Below are positions 36,387-44,843 of a stretch of 57,348 nt of DNA, in pieces. How positions within the stretch are numbered: the first letter of the stretch is position 1; the number at the start of each line of letters is the position of its first letter. The notes below the pieces were generated by a model. It did not search any database, had not been told where the DNA came from, and worked only from the letters and a program-made list of their open reading frames with translations. A program made the translations under genes and the position numbers. Origin of the DNA: Paraburkholderia diazotrophica (GTDB taxonomy: Bacteria > Pseudomonadota > Gammaproteobacteria > Burkholderiales > Burkholderiaceae); contig NZ_FNYE01000048.1 in the NCBI RefSeq assembly GCF_900108945.1, positions 1 through 57,348 on the forward strand, given 5' to 3'.

Positions 36387-37197
36387 GCGCGGCCCCCGTT
36401 GTACCAGGGGAACGCCCATCGCGTGACGCGGCGCAGCGCTTCGTCGATGAGCCACGCGAGCAGCGTGATCCACGCGACGTACGGCAGGATCACATCCATC
36501 GCGAGATAGCGGCGCACGAGAAAGATGCGATAGCCGAGCCCGTCCGTCGATGCGATCGCTTCTGCCGCGATCAGGAAGAGCCACGCCGAACACAGCGCAA
36601 GCCGCAATGCGATCAGTAGGCGCGGCAGCAATTGTGGCACGATCACGCGCACGATCAGTGTCCAGCTCGACGCGCCGAGCGTTTGCGCTTTCATCCATAG
36701 CTCCTCGGGAATTTCGCGCGTGCGCTGTTGCAGGTCGCGAATCATCATCGGCGTGATGCCGATCACGATCAGCACGACTTTCGACAACTCGTCGAGCCCG
36801 AACACGATGAAGAGAATCGGCAATACCGCAAGCGGCGGAATCATCGATATCACGGTGATGAACGGCGACAGCGTGGCGCTCGCGAGCGGGATGCTGCCCG
36901 TTACGATGCCGAACACGAGCGCGAGCGCGGCGCTTGCGACGAGACCGATGCCGAGGCGCTTCATGCTCGACACGGTGTCGTCCCACATCATGTATTCGCC
37001 CGTGCGTTTGTCTTCCGTGAAGCGTATTCGTGCAGCGCGTCCTTCATCTGTGCGGCACTCGGCAACAGCTTGTCGTCGGGGTTCGCCTGCAGCCGCAGCG
37101 ACGAGCCTGTGAAGTACACCGCGATCAGCACGATGAAGGGCAGCAGCAACAGCATCAGACTGCCGGTGCGGCCAGGATGTCGGTTGATGAGCCGCAT
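36383..37197 (-). pseudogene. ABC transporter permease, frameshifted near the N-terminus
   Basis: The main part (36383-36991 and a little upstream) is a BPD-type permease with about five membrane segments and the EAA-like loop AQTLGASSWTLIVRVIVP. The start is in another frame: MRLINRHPGRTGSLMLLLLP from ATG 37197, with one membrane span, reads to LHEYA. One A missing from the forward-strand run at 37020-37021 would restore LHEYAFTEDKRTGEYMMWDD, the continuous family sequence. The internal MMWDD at 36991 alone would lack the first span. It is 30 bp behind the binding-protein gene. A sequence error or a recent mutation is likely. Confidence 0.82.
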
Positions 37198-37227
37198 GGG
37201 CCTCTCCTGGTCAGAATGAAGCGGCGT

Positions 37228-38295
37228 TTACAGCTTGCCTTGCGCGGCCATGCGCACATAGGTCGGATCGAAACGCAGCTTCAGATTGCTCTTGCTGCCG
37301 ACGATCACGTTGTTGTCGAATGCCATGCCGACCGCACCCGCGTTGGACGCGCCTTTGCCGAGCAGGCCGTGATCGAACGAGAACTGCGCGACGCGCGTCA
37401 TGATCTTCGGCATGTTCGGGCTCGTGGCGAAATCGAGCGCCTGTTGCGGTGTGTAGAAGAGTGCCGTGGTCGACAGTTGCGCCTTGTAGCCGGCGAGGTC
37501 GGTGCCCGACGCCTTGGCCATCGACGTGAGCGCGGACTGGCTGTCGGGCGACGTGCCGTGCATCAGCTGCATGATCTCGAACCACGCACCCGTCAGCGCC
37601 TTGCCGAGCGCCGGGTTGTCCTGCAGCGTCTTCGTGTTGACGACCATCATGTCCATGATTTCGCCCGGAATGCGACTCGAATCGAATACTTCGGTCACGT
37701 TCGGCTTTGCCTTCAGATCGGCGAGCATCGGGTTCCATGTGACCGTGTTGCTCACCGTGGGCGTGGCGAATGCGCCGGAGATATCGGCGTCCGACGTGTT
37801 GACGGTCTTGATGTCGCGCTCGCTCATTCCGGCCGATTCGAGCGCGCGCGCGAGCAGATAGTGCGAGACGGAGAGCTCGACGAGATTGACGGACTGGCCT
37901 TTGAGATCGGCGACTCTCTTGCCCGTACCCTTGATGAGCACGCCGTCGTTGCCGTTCGAATAGTCGCTGACGATGAGCGCTGTGCTATCCACGCCACCCG
38001 TTGCCGGAATGGTCAGCGCGTCCATGTTGGTCATCGCGCAGCCGTCGAACTTGCCGGCCGTGTATTGATTGATGGATTCGATGTAGTCGTTCAGTTGCAC
38101 GACATCGACATTGATGCCGTACTTCTTCGCCCATCTGGACATGATGCCCTGCGTCTTCGCATAGCCCCACGGCATCCAGCCGGCGTAGATGGTCCAGCAG
38201 ACCTTGAAGTCCTTGCGGGCTTGAGCGAATGACGGAGTGGAAATGCAAAGGGAGAGAGCGACGGCGGCAGCGGCGAAAAAACGGAGCTTGCGCAT
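37228..38295 (-). CDS. ABC substrate-binding protein (probable guanidine, NMT1/SsuA type)
   Basis: A 355-residue periplasmic protein. The signal peptide is MRKLRFFAAAAVALSLCIST with cleavage after SFAQA. The mature part starts KDFKVCWTIYAGWMPWGYA, typical of NMT1/nitrate-taurine-type binding proteins. It is the first gene after the guanidine-I riboswitch. ATG 38295 gives the signal peptide; the longer frame upstream lies in the riboswitch. Substrate is inferred from the riboswitch. Confidence 0.92.
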   Translation of the reverse strand: MRKLRFFAAAAVALSLCISTPSFAQARKDFKVCWTIYAGWMPWGYAKTQGIMSRWAKKYGINVDVVQLNDYIESINQYTAGKFDGCAMTNMDALTIPATGGVDSTALIVSDYSNGNDGVLIKGTGKRVADLKGQSVNLVELSVSHYLLARALESAGMSERDIKTVNTSDADISGAFATPTVSNTVTWNPMLADLKAKPNVTEVFDSSRIPGEIMDMMVVNTKTLQDNPALGKALTGAWFEIMQLMHGTSPDSQSALTSMAKASGTDLAGYKAQLSTTALFYTPQQALDFATSPNMPKIMTRVAQFSFDHGLLGKGASNAGAVGMAFDNNVIVGSKSNLKLRFDPTYVRMAAQGKL

Positions 38296-38349
38296 GAGGT
38301 TGACCTCGCAGGGACGGTTATCGACGGCAGGAGCGGCGCGACGCATCGC

Positions 38350-38453
38350 GTTCTCTCCCGGGCTTTTATCCCGCCGTGTAACCTCGTCCGAGGTCGACAA
38401 CTCTCGGACCAGCGTCGCGCATCGAGTGCATCGATGCGGACCGGAACCCTAGT
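38350..38453 (-). ncRNA. guanidine-I riboswitch (ykkC motif)
   Basis: On the minus strand, starting near 38453, the sequence has the conserved 5' box CTAGGGTTCCG, then GGTCCGAGAG, then ACACGGCGGG followed by AAAAGCCCGGGAGA near the 3' end at about 38350. These are the hallmark segments of the ykkC/guanidine-I aptamer in the right order. It lies 55 nt before the ABC binding-protein start and would switch the operon on when guanidine is present. This is the main evidence that the operon handles guanidine and not urea. Confidence 0.92.
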
Positions 38454-38822
38454 CGTCCATTTGCCAGATTGTGACTGCTAAACCGGATGCTGCACCGGCT
38501 CCTGCTCTTCTCTAAGCGATAAGCATGCCATCGCTGTCACTACGTCGGTTCGCGCTTGCAGAGGATCGATCGTGCACAACCTTGAGGCGCAGTGGCGATA
38601 TGGCCGCGCGTACGCGCACTAATCGGGTGCCTTGGCGAGCGCTCATTTGCCCAAGCGGCAGCTCGGCGCGGAGTCATCGAACGTGGCTGATTTTTGATGT
38701 GCAACTGTCGTGCGATCGTCCCCGTTGCCACTGTGCGATCTTCGACCTCGCGTTTCATTCGACATTGGCAATCGTCCGTTATGCAAATGGGTATTTGCTT
38801 TGCTCATCGCGAAAGCCTGCTG
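38454..38822. other. 369-bp intergenic region between the guanidine operon and the fructanase gene
   Basis: It holds the promoter of the minus-strand guanidine operon. It also lies downstream of the minus-strand fructanase gene. No terminator hairpin with a T-run, no gene and no RNA is visible to me. Confidence 0.5.
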
Positions 38823-40442
38823 TTAGCGGGGATTTGCTACCGCTATGTCACTGAACATCGCATCGCCGTCTTCTGCGAAAACGCGAGTCCTGTCGTGGTC
38901 GATCGACGGGAAGATCAGGTCCGTTACTGCGGTGCGACCGTGATCGGCAAACACCTCTACCGAGTTGCGGTCGACCACCACTTGCAGATGAAGCTTGCCA
39001 TCGCGCAGCGGCAGATCGACGATATGCTCCTTGCTGAATGCATCTGAAAACCATATGTTGCCGGATCGCGATCTGTCCACAACGAGGGCTTGCTTGCGCG
39101 CGTCGTAATAGATTCGCGTCCCGGTGTCGCCCGTTGCTGAGCCTCGAACGATCAACCCGGCGCGCTGCGCAGTGCCAGGCCGGATAGTCAATTCGATATT
39201 CTGAACGGCGCCGTGCATGAGCGGTGCAAGATCTCGCATAGCCGACGACACTTCGAGCGCTTTTATCCGTCTTCCGGCAGACCGTCTTACCAGCGATTCA
39301 TACGACTGCGCAGGTGTCGACATTAGCTGCGGCTTTCCGTCGATGGTCTTCAGCGAGAGTTCACGGGGCAATGCCATCGCCCCCCGCCACGGCGATGTCG
39401 GCACGTGGCTCGCATAGTCCCAGTTGCTCATCCAGCCGATCGTCAACGCCTTGCCTGCTGGTGCATTCGAAAATGTTCCCGCCGCATAGTAGTCCGCACC
39501 GTGATCGAGCCATTGATACTGCGCGGGATCGGAGCTGGCTGATGCGACATCGTCTGGAACGAAACGCGTGCCGTCGAACTGCCCGACGAAATACATGGCG
39601 CCCGATCCGCCCGCGATCGACCACGGATTCACATTGACGATCATCACCCACTTCTGACGCGTCGGATCGCCGTCTAACGCAAGCGCAAACAGGTCCGGCA
39701 TTTCCCATAGCGCACCGCGATGCGGGACATCGGGCAGCGTGAAGTCGCTCAGAAACGTCCAGTCGACCAGGTTGTCCGACCGGTAGAGCTTGACGACATG
39801 CGCATCGGCAACAACGGCCGTCATCAGCCAATATCCGCCTGATGCATACCAGGAGACCTTTGGATCACGAAAGTGGTGCGACTCGGGGTTCAAGGTCAAT
39901 ACCGGGTTATGCACGTACTGCTGCCAGGTCTTGCCATCGTCGGTGCTATAGGCGAGCGACTGCGCCTGAACGCCTGGTTCGTGCCCGGAACCGGCCTTGT
40001 ACACACTCGTGTAGAGCGCAACGAGCGGCGGCGCGTTTGCGGTGCCGAGCCCCGACGTGTTGCGCGTATCGGCGACGACCGAGCCCGAGAATACTTCCTC
40101 GGTACGGTTCGCGCGCATCGCGACCGCTTGCTCTTCCCAATGGACCAGATCACGGCTAGTGGCGTGTCCCCACGACATATCACCCCAGAAGTTGCCATGC
40201 GGGTTGTATTGGTAAAACAGGTGATACAGGCCTTTGTAGTAGACGAGGCCGTTGGGGTCGTTCATCCAGTTGCGCTCCGGCGTGTAGTGAAGTGTGGAGC
40301 GCCACTGCGGTGTATCCGTTGCACTCGCCGCAAACGACGTTGACGGGGGGACGCATGCTGTAACCGTCGTGGCTAGCGCGGTAAAGAGCCATGACGACAG
40401 CGTGCGCGATCTAAAGAACATTGGACGTTGTGGGTCGTGCAT
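38823..40442 (-). CDS. exported GH32 fructanase (levanase/inulinase/sucrase type)
   Basis: A 539-residue glycoside hydrolase family 32 enzyme that hydrolyses beta-fructofuranosides. The N-terminus is a signal sequence with a lipobox-like TVTAC, so it is a lipoprotein or secreted. The three acidic family motifs are visible: WMNDPNG (nucleophile Asp, about residue 60), HFRDPKV (about 190) and LWEMPD (acid/base Glu, about 245), followed by a C-terminal beta-sandwich. It lies on the same strand and downstream of levansucrase, so the pair could make and then use levan. Two ATGs compete: 40442 and 40421 (MFFRSRTLSSW). Confidence 0.92.
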   Translation of the reverse strand: MHDPQRPMFFRSRTLSSWLFTALATTVTACVPPSTSFAASATDTPQWRSTLHYTPERNWMNDPNGLVYYKGLYHLFYQYNPHGNFWGDMSWGHATSRDLVHWEEQAVAMRANRTEEVFSGSVVADTRNTSGLGTANAPPLVALYTSVYKAGSGHEPGVQAQSLAYSTDDGKTWQQYVHNPVLTLNPESHHFRDPKVSWYASGGYWLMTAVVADAHVVKLYRSDNLVDWTFLSDFTLPDVPHRGALWEMPDLFALALDGDPTRQKWVMIVNVNPWSIAGGSGAMYFVGQFDGTRFVPDDVASASSDPAQYQWLDHGADYYAAGTFSNAPAGKALTIGWMSNWDYASHVPTSPWRGAMALPRELSLKTIDGKPQLMSTPAQSYESLVRRSAGRRIKALEVSSAMRDLAPLMHGAVQNIELTIRPGTAQRAGLIVRGSATGDTGTRIYYDARKQALVVDRSRSGNIWFSDAFSKEHIVDLPLRDGKLHLQVVVDRNSVEVFADHGRTAVTDLIFPSIDHDRTRVFAEDGDAMFSDIAVANPR

Positions 40443-40636
40443 TGAATGTCTTTCCTCACTGGGAGGCGTACTTGTCCGGGGGGCCTCGCACCACCGGCTT
40501 CGATCTCGTGAACTACCGCCAGATACACTGGCCGCTTGCGGGAAGGCAATTCGGAAATCCCGAACTTCATGGCGGCACTCGCTCGGGTGGGGTCACTGCG
40601 CGCGCCGCCGGCACGGTGCGCGCAGCCCGACATTAA

Positions 40637-40669
40637 CGAAGCTTGCACGGGCGAACGCTGCAAGCTTCG
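40637..40669 (-). terminator. hairpin after levansucrase
   Basis: CGAAGCTTGCA (40637-40647) and TGCAAGCTTCG (40659-40669) form an 11-bp stem with an 11-nt loop, 10 bp beyond the levansucrase stop. The tail on the minus strand is only TTAAT, so it may be a weak or Rho-assisted terminator that partly separates levansucrase from the fructanase. Confidence 0.6.
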
Positions 40670-40678
40670 CCGGGAGCA

Positions 40679-42274
40679 TTACTGGTTGCCCTGACCGTTG
40701 CCGTTCGGGCCGTTACCAGGCGCCGACTGATTCGCGGGAATGTCACCGTAGCCGCCAAGACCACCCTTGCCATACGTCCGGTCCACGGCCGTCGTATCGC
40801 CATTGATGTTGATCCTGGTGGTCGGCGCGAGCGTGCCGCCGCGCCGTGTGCCGATTGCATCGATGAACGACTCGACGAGACCGCCAGGCATCACGTAGTG
40901 CGAGTACGACTGGAACGTGCGCGGGTTCTGGTTCGGATCCTCGGCGTAGGGCGCGCCAACGGGCGCATCGAAATCGGTCGGGTTGCCGAGCACGAGGCCG
41001 CTGCCCTTGTTCATCGGCAGAAAATCGCTGCGAATGCCGTTGCCGACGAAGCCATACACACCATCCGGCCCATCGACGCCAGCCGCCATCGTTGCCCGGT
41101 GGCTGATCGTGAACAGATAGTACTTGCCGTCCTTCATGTAGATCTGCGGGCGCTCGGTCTGATCGTCGCCACAGTTGGCCGACAGAATCGGCGGCAGAAA
41201 TTTCCACTGCGTGAGCTGCCTGTCGGTCGCGACGGCAAGACCCACGTTGGCCTTCTGGTAGACCGCGCCTTCGTTCATCACGGTGTTCAGATCCTCGCGG
41301 TACGGGTCGTTCGGCGCATAGCCAAGATCGGCCTCAGTACAGGTACGCGCGCCGCGCGCGCCGCCCGTGTTGCCTTCGAACACCATATAGGTCTTGCCGG
41401 GATGCGCAGGGTCAGTGAACACGAACGGATCGCGGAACGAGTAGTAGGTGTTTTGCTGACCTGTCTGATACATCGTCCCGTCCGGTTGCAACAGCGCCTG
41501 ATGATCATCGAAGCCGGTGAACCACACGTGGCTATCGTCGGCGTGAATCTGGCCGTCTGCCCGCGTGATGATCGCGATCGGCGGCGTGATGTCCGATCCG
41601 CCCGGCGCCGAGCGATTGAACGACAACGCGGTGTAGTAGAGGTTCACCTGATTGCCGTTGACCAGTCGCGCGGAGCCTGACCATTCGGCGTTGTTCGTCA
41701 TCGGCGCCGTGCCGAAGACCTTCGCGCTCGAGCCATCGGGGAACAGATGGCCGCCCCAGATCCAGCCGCCGTTCGCGGGGCGCTGCGCCGCCGGCACGCC
41801 AGCGCGACGATAGAAGAAGCCGATGCGCGCATGCACGTGACGATCGTCGAACGTGTAGCCGGCATGCGGGTCGGCCGTCAGCGAGAAGATCACCTCCCAG
41901 CCCTTGTACGCCATCTGGTTTGCTTGCATATCGGCGAGCGGCCACGTATCCCATACCCACACGTTCGGGTTGATCAGCGGGAAATCCTGCGCAATGTCCG
42001 GCATGGTCAACGCCGTCGGCAGCGAGTTCTTGTCCGCAGCCGTCGCGGTATGCGACTGCGCCTTGATCTGGCGAATGTCGGCGCGCGTCCAGCGCATCGT
42101 GAAGCTGCTCTCGGGGTCGTAGGCCTGCTGCGAATGGGGTGTCGGCGCAGGGAATCCCGCTGTCTGGGCTAGCGCGCCCGTCGCAACTGCCGACAGCAGG
42201 GCTCCCGAGAGGAGGCGCATGCGCAAGCGCGAGTGGTGGGAATGGCTACGCGAGGAGGAGTGGGCAACATTCAT
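40679..42274 (-). CDS. sacB: levansucrase (GH68)
   Basis: A 531-residue exported enzyme that transfers fructose from sucrose to growing levan. The signal peptide ends near GALAQTAG. GH68 motifs: nucleophile Asp in VWVWDTWPL (about residue 100), stabiliser RDP in SFRDPFVF (about 285) and acid/base Glu in DQTERPQIY (about 375). The tail is a low-complexity Gly/Asn/Gln-rich stretch. ATG 42274 has a good ribosome-binding site (aaagga). Two LacI-type operators lie in the promoter at 42308-42348. Confidence 0.95.
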   Translation of the reverse strand: MNVAHSSSRSHSHHSRLRMRLLSGALLSAVATGALAQTAGFPAPTPHSQQAYDPESSFTMRWTRADIRQIKAQSHTATAADKNSLPTALTMPDIAQDFPLINPNVWVWDTWPLADMQANQMAYKGWEVIFSLTADPHAGYTFDDRHVHARIGFFYRRAGVPAAQRPANGGWIWGGHLFPDGSSAKVFGTAPMTNNAEWSGSARLVNGNQVNLYYTALSFNRSAPGGSDITPPIAIITRADGQIHADDSHVWFTGFDDHQALLQPDGTMYQTGQQNTYYSFRDPFVFTDPAHPGKTYMVFEGNTGGARGARTCTEADLGYAPNDPYREDLNTVMNEGAVYQKANVGLAVATDRQLTQWKFLPPILSANCGDDQTERPQIYMKDGKYYLFTISHRATMAAGVDGPDGVYGFVGNGIRSDFLPMNKGSGLVLGNPTDFDAPVGAPYAEDPNQNPRTFQSYSHYVMPGGLVESFIDAIGTRRGGTLAPTTRININGDTTAVDRTYGKGGLGGYGDIPANQSAPGNGPNGNGQGNQ

Positions 42275-42307
42275 CGTGGACGTCCTTTGAGTGAGGGCGG
42301 GGTTTGT

Positions 42308-42324
42308 TTCCAAATCGGTTTGGA
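42308..42324. promoter_or_regulatory. LacI-family operator 1
   Basis: TTCCAAATCGGTTTGGA lies between divergent levansucrase and its LacI-type regulator. The same 17-bp sequence with one mismatch occurs in inverse orientation 24 bp away. The half-palindrome TCCAAA...TTTGGA with a CG-containing centre fits LacI-family sites. Confidence 0.75.
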
Positions 42325-42331
42325 TAGTAAG

Positions 42332-42348
42332 TCAAAACCGATTTGGAA
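42332..42348. promoter_or_regulatory. LacI-family operator 2
   Basis: TCAAAACCGATTTGGAA is the reverse complement of operator 1 with one change (TTCCAAATCGGTTTTGA). A 24-bp centre-to-centre spacing allows two dimers to bind side by side. Confidence 0.75.
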
Positions 42349-42447
42349 GTCAAAATAGGACGGAATAGCAGTATGATGAGCCGGCTTGCTCATCATTTCG
42401 TCACACGGGTGTGATGACGGGGCGCGACGAGATCTTGGGGGGAAGAG

Positions 42448-43461
42448 TTGAAAACGAATTTGAAGGCACTGGCTAACGCGCTGGGCCTGTCGAGAACGAC
42501 CGTCAGCAGGGCGCTGAACGGCTATGACGACGTGAGCGAGGCAACCCGGCAGCGGGTGATCGAAGCGGCGCGGGCGCTTGGCTACCAGGCCGATCCGACT
42601 GCGCGCCGATTGGCCACCGGGCGCGCCGACGCGATTGGCATCGTGTATCCGTTTGGCGCGAGCGATCTGGGCGACCCGCGTTTTTGCGAGGTCGTCGCGG
42701 GCATTACCGAGGCGCTCGGCGAGCGTGACATGGATCTGATCATCGCGTCCGCGCGGCCCAATGCGGAGCTTGAGACATACCGGCGTCTCGTTGAAGGACG
42801 CTCGGTCGATGGCCTGATCGTCGCGCGCACGCGGATGGACGATAGACGCATCGCGTTTCTCCAGGAGCGGAATTTTCCGTTCGTCGCTTACGGCCGCACG
42901 AATACCGAGCAGCCCTATTGGTGGTTCGACTTCGACAACGAAGCGGGCGCGCGGACTGCCGCACGGCGGCTGATCGAGTTCGGTCATCGCAGGATCGCGC
43001 TGATCAGCGCGCCGCTGGCGATGACCTTCGCGGCCCAGCGCCGTGAAGGCTTTGTGAGCGCGCTGCGCGATGCGGGGCTCGCACCGTCGCCTGAACTGAT
43101 GGTCGAATGTACGTTCGACGGCGCGGGCGGTCATGATGCAGCCACCGCGCTGCTGAACCTCGCCGACCCGCCGACTGCGGTGCTCGTGGACAACAACCTC
43201 GCAGGCGCGGGCGCATTTCGGGCGATTGTCGACAGCGGCCGCAAGCTCGGCCGCGATGTTTCACTGATCGTCTATGACGGCGTGCCTTCCGACGTCTCGC
43301 ATCCCTATGCAGTGACGGGCGTCGTGCAGCCGACTGGCCACGCGTCCGGCAAAGCCATTGCCGAACTGATGCTGAACGCGATCGACGATCGGGACCGTTG
43401 CGCGCATCGGCTCGCATTGCCTCGCATCGAGCCGGGTGATACGGACGGCCCGATGCATTGA
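42448..43461 (+). CDS. LacI-family transcriptional repressor of the fructan genes
   Basis: A 337-residue repressor. The N-terminal helix-turn-helix and hinge helix include LANALGLSRTTVSRALNGYD (residues 7-26) and GYQADPTARRLATG. The periplasmic-binding-protein-like sugar domain runs from about residue 60 to the end. The start is TTG at 42448, set by a strong GGGGGAAG ribosome-binding site just upstream and because MKTNLKALANALGLS is the correct family N-terminus. Divergence from levansucrase and the two operators suggest that it controls fructan metabolism in response to a fructose-containing sugar. Confidence 0.9.
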   Translation: MKTNLKALANALGLSRTTVSRALNGYDDVSEATRQRVIEAARALGYQADPTARRLATGRADAIGIVYPFGASDLGDPRFCEVVAGITEALGERDMDLIIASARPNAELETYRRLVEGRSVDGLIVARTRMDDRRIAFLQERNFPFVAYGRTNTEQPYWWFDFDNEAGARTAARRLIEFGHRRIALISAPLAMTFAAQRREGFVSALRDAGLAPSPELMVECTFDGAGGHDAATALLNLADPPTAVLVDNNLAGAGAFRAIVDSGRKLGRDVSLIVYDGVPSDVSHPYAVTGVVQPTGHASGKAIAELMLNAIDDRDRCAHRLALPRIEPGDTDGPMH

Positions 43462-43519
43462 CGCGGAGTTGTCGCGTTAAAGTGTTCGCGACGCATTAGC
43501 TGCGAGGACGTGCATTTGC

Positions 43520-43768
43520 TCAGAAAGCGAACAGACCTTGGGTGATCTCAGTGGAATGATGCGAGGCGGCGAAGCGTGCCGCGAGCTGTTTGCGATAGAG
43601 CGGGGCACGTCGCAGGTGTCGCGTGAGCGCGAAGAGCTGTCGGATCGAACCGAAGCTCGACAGGAAAGCCTGGGTGCGCTCTGGATCGCGAAAGCCACGC
43701 ATGCGTCGCTCGCGTTCGCGTGTCGGCTGATGACTGTTTTCAAGCATCCTGCGCAGCGTGTCGTCTAG
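43520..43768 (-). pseudogene. C-terminal remnant of an IS6-family transposase
   Basis: About 80 residues reading ENSHQPTRERERRMRGFRDP, then QAFLSSFGSIRQLFALTRHL and RAPLYRKQLAARFAA, ending at a stop at 43520. This is the distal catalytic part (the segment with the last acidic residue region) of IS6-type DDE transposases. The N-terminal two thirds and inverted repeats are missing. It abuts the stop of the LysR gene at 43765. Confidence 0.82.
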
Positions 43769-44712
43769 TTCTTTGTGGTGACAGGCGACGGCGACTGATG
43801 CGCGCACACGAGTCGCATCAATGATTCGCGGGCTCGTGCGCAGAACAGCTCGGCGATTCCCGGCAGCGGCTGCGTCGACGCGCGCACGAGGTAGAGCTGG
43901 TCGCGAATCTCGGGTTGGAAAGGCCGCACGGCGACACGGTTTTTCGCGTACGCCGCCGTCACGGGATCGATCAGCGCGACACCGGCGCCGTTGGCGACCA
44001 GCGCGACGATGGTCTGCGACAACTGTGCCTCGACGCTCATCTGACGCTGGACGTTCTGCTCGACGAATACGCGGTCGATGGCCGTGCGCGCGTCGAACGA
44101 GCGCGGGAACGAGATGAACGATTCGCCTTCCAGGTCGGCCGCCTTGAGCACGCGCTTTCTTGCCAGTCTGTGCGTGAGCGGCAGAATGCAGCGCATCGAC
44201 GCATCCGTCAGCCGTTCGGGCCGCACGGACGGATGCGGAATCGCTTCTGCGATGAACCCGACGTCGCATCGGCCCGACGCCACCATGTCCACGACGGTGC
44301 TCGCGCTATGCGTGAGCAAGGTCACGTCGATGCCCGGATGCGCCTGCACGAACTGCGCGACGACGGCGGGCAGCAGTTCGAGCGCGATGGCGGGCGACCC
44401 GGCCACCCGCAGCGAGCCGCGCCGCATCGCGCGTATCTGCTGGGCCGCATGACCGATGCGGTCGAGACCGACGAACGCGCGCTCCACCTCTTCGTATAAC
44501 ACGCGCGCTTCCGCGGTCGGCACGAGCCGTCCCTGCTGACGCTCGAATAGCGTAAAGCCCACGCTGTCCTCGAAATCCGCAATCAGGCGGCTCACCGCCG
44601 GCTGCGAGATATGCAGCGACTGCGCCGCGCGCGTTACCGTGTGCCGCTGGATGAGTGCACGGAAAGCTTCCACCTGTCGGATGTTGAGGTCGGCCGAGGT
44701 CATAACATTCAC
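43765..44712 (-). CDS. LysR-family transcriptional regulator
   Basis: A 315-residue regulator with an N-terminal helix-turn-helix (TVTRAAQSLHISQPAVSRLI, about residues 25-44) and an effector domain from about residue 95. It is divergent from the flavin dehydrogenase genes and probably controls them through the dyad at 44762-44780. Opine catabolism regulators (OccR, NocR) belong to this family and sit beside similar oxidase genes. The start may instead be the ATG at 44703. The 3' end abuts a transposase remnant, but the protein length is normal. Confidence 0.9.
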   Translation of the reverse strand: MNVMTSADLNIRQVEAFRALIQRHTVTRAAQSLHISQPAVSRLIADFEDSVGFTLFERQQGRLVPTAEARVLYEEVERAFVGLDRIGHAAQQIRAMRRGSLRVAGSPAIALELLPAVVAQFVQAHPGIDVTLLTHSASTVVDMVASGRCDVGFIAEAIPHPSVRPERLTDASMRCILPLTHRLARKRVLKAADLEGESFISFPRSFDARTAIDRVFVEQNVQRQMSVEAQLSQTIVALVANGAGVALIDPVTAAYAKNRVAVRPFQPEIRDQLYLVRASTQPLPGIAELFCARARESLMRLVCAHQSPSPVTTKN

Positions 44713-44761
44713 TTATAGACGAGAGAAAAAACGGCATTTGACGCAGCATTTTGCCAGTTGG

Positions 44762-44780
44762 ATGCTACGTCCGACAGCAT
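44762..44780. promoter_or_regulatory. LysR-type box (ATGCT-N9-AGCAT)
   Basis: A perfect 5-bp dyad with the T-N11-A core, in the 131-bp region between the divergent LysR gene and the FAD dehydrogenase gene. The word CATAACATTC also occurs on both flanks (44701-44710 and 44812-44821). Confidence 0.55.
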
Positions 44781-44843
44781 TTCTATCGATACGGACGCAG
44801 TGGATCAACGCCATAACATTCGTTCCGCCAGCAGGGTGCGGAC

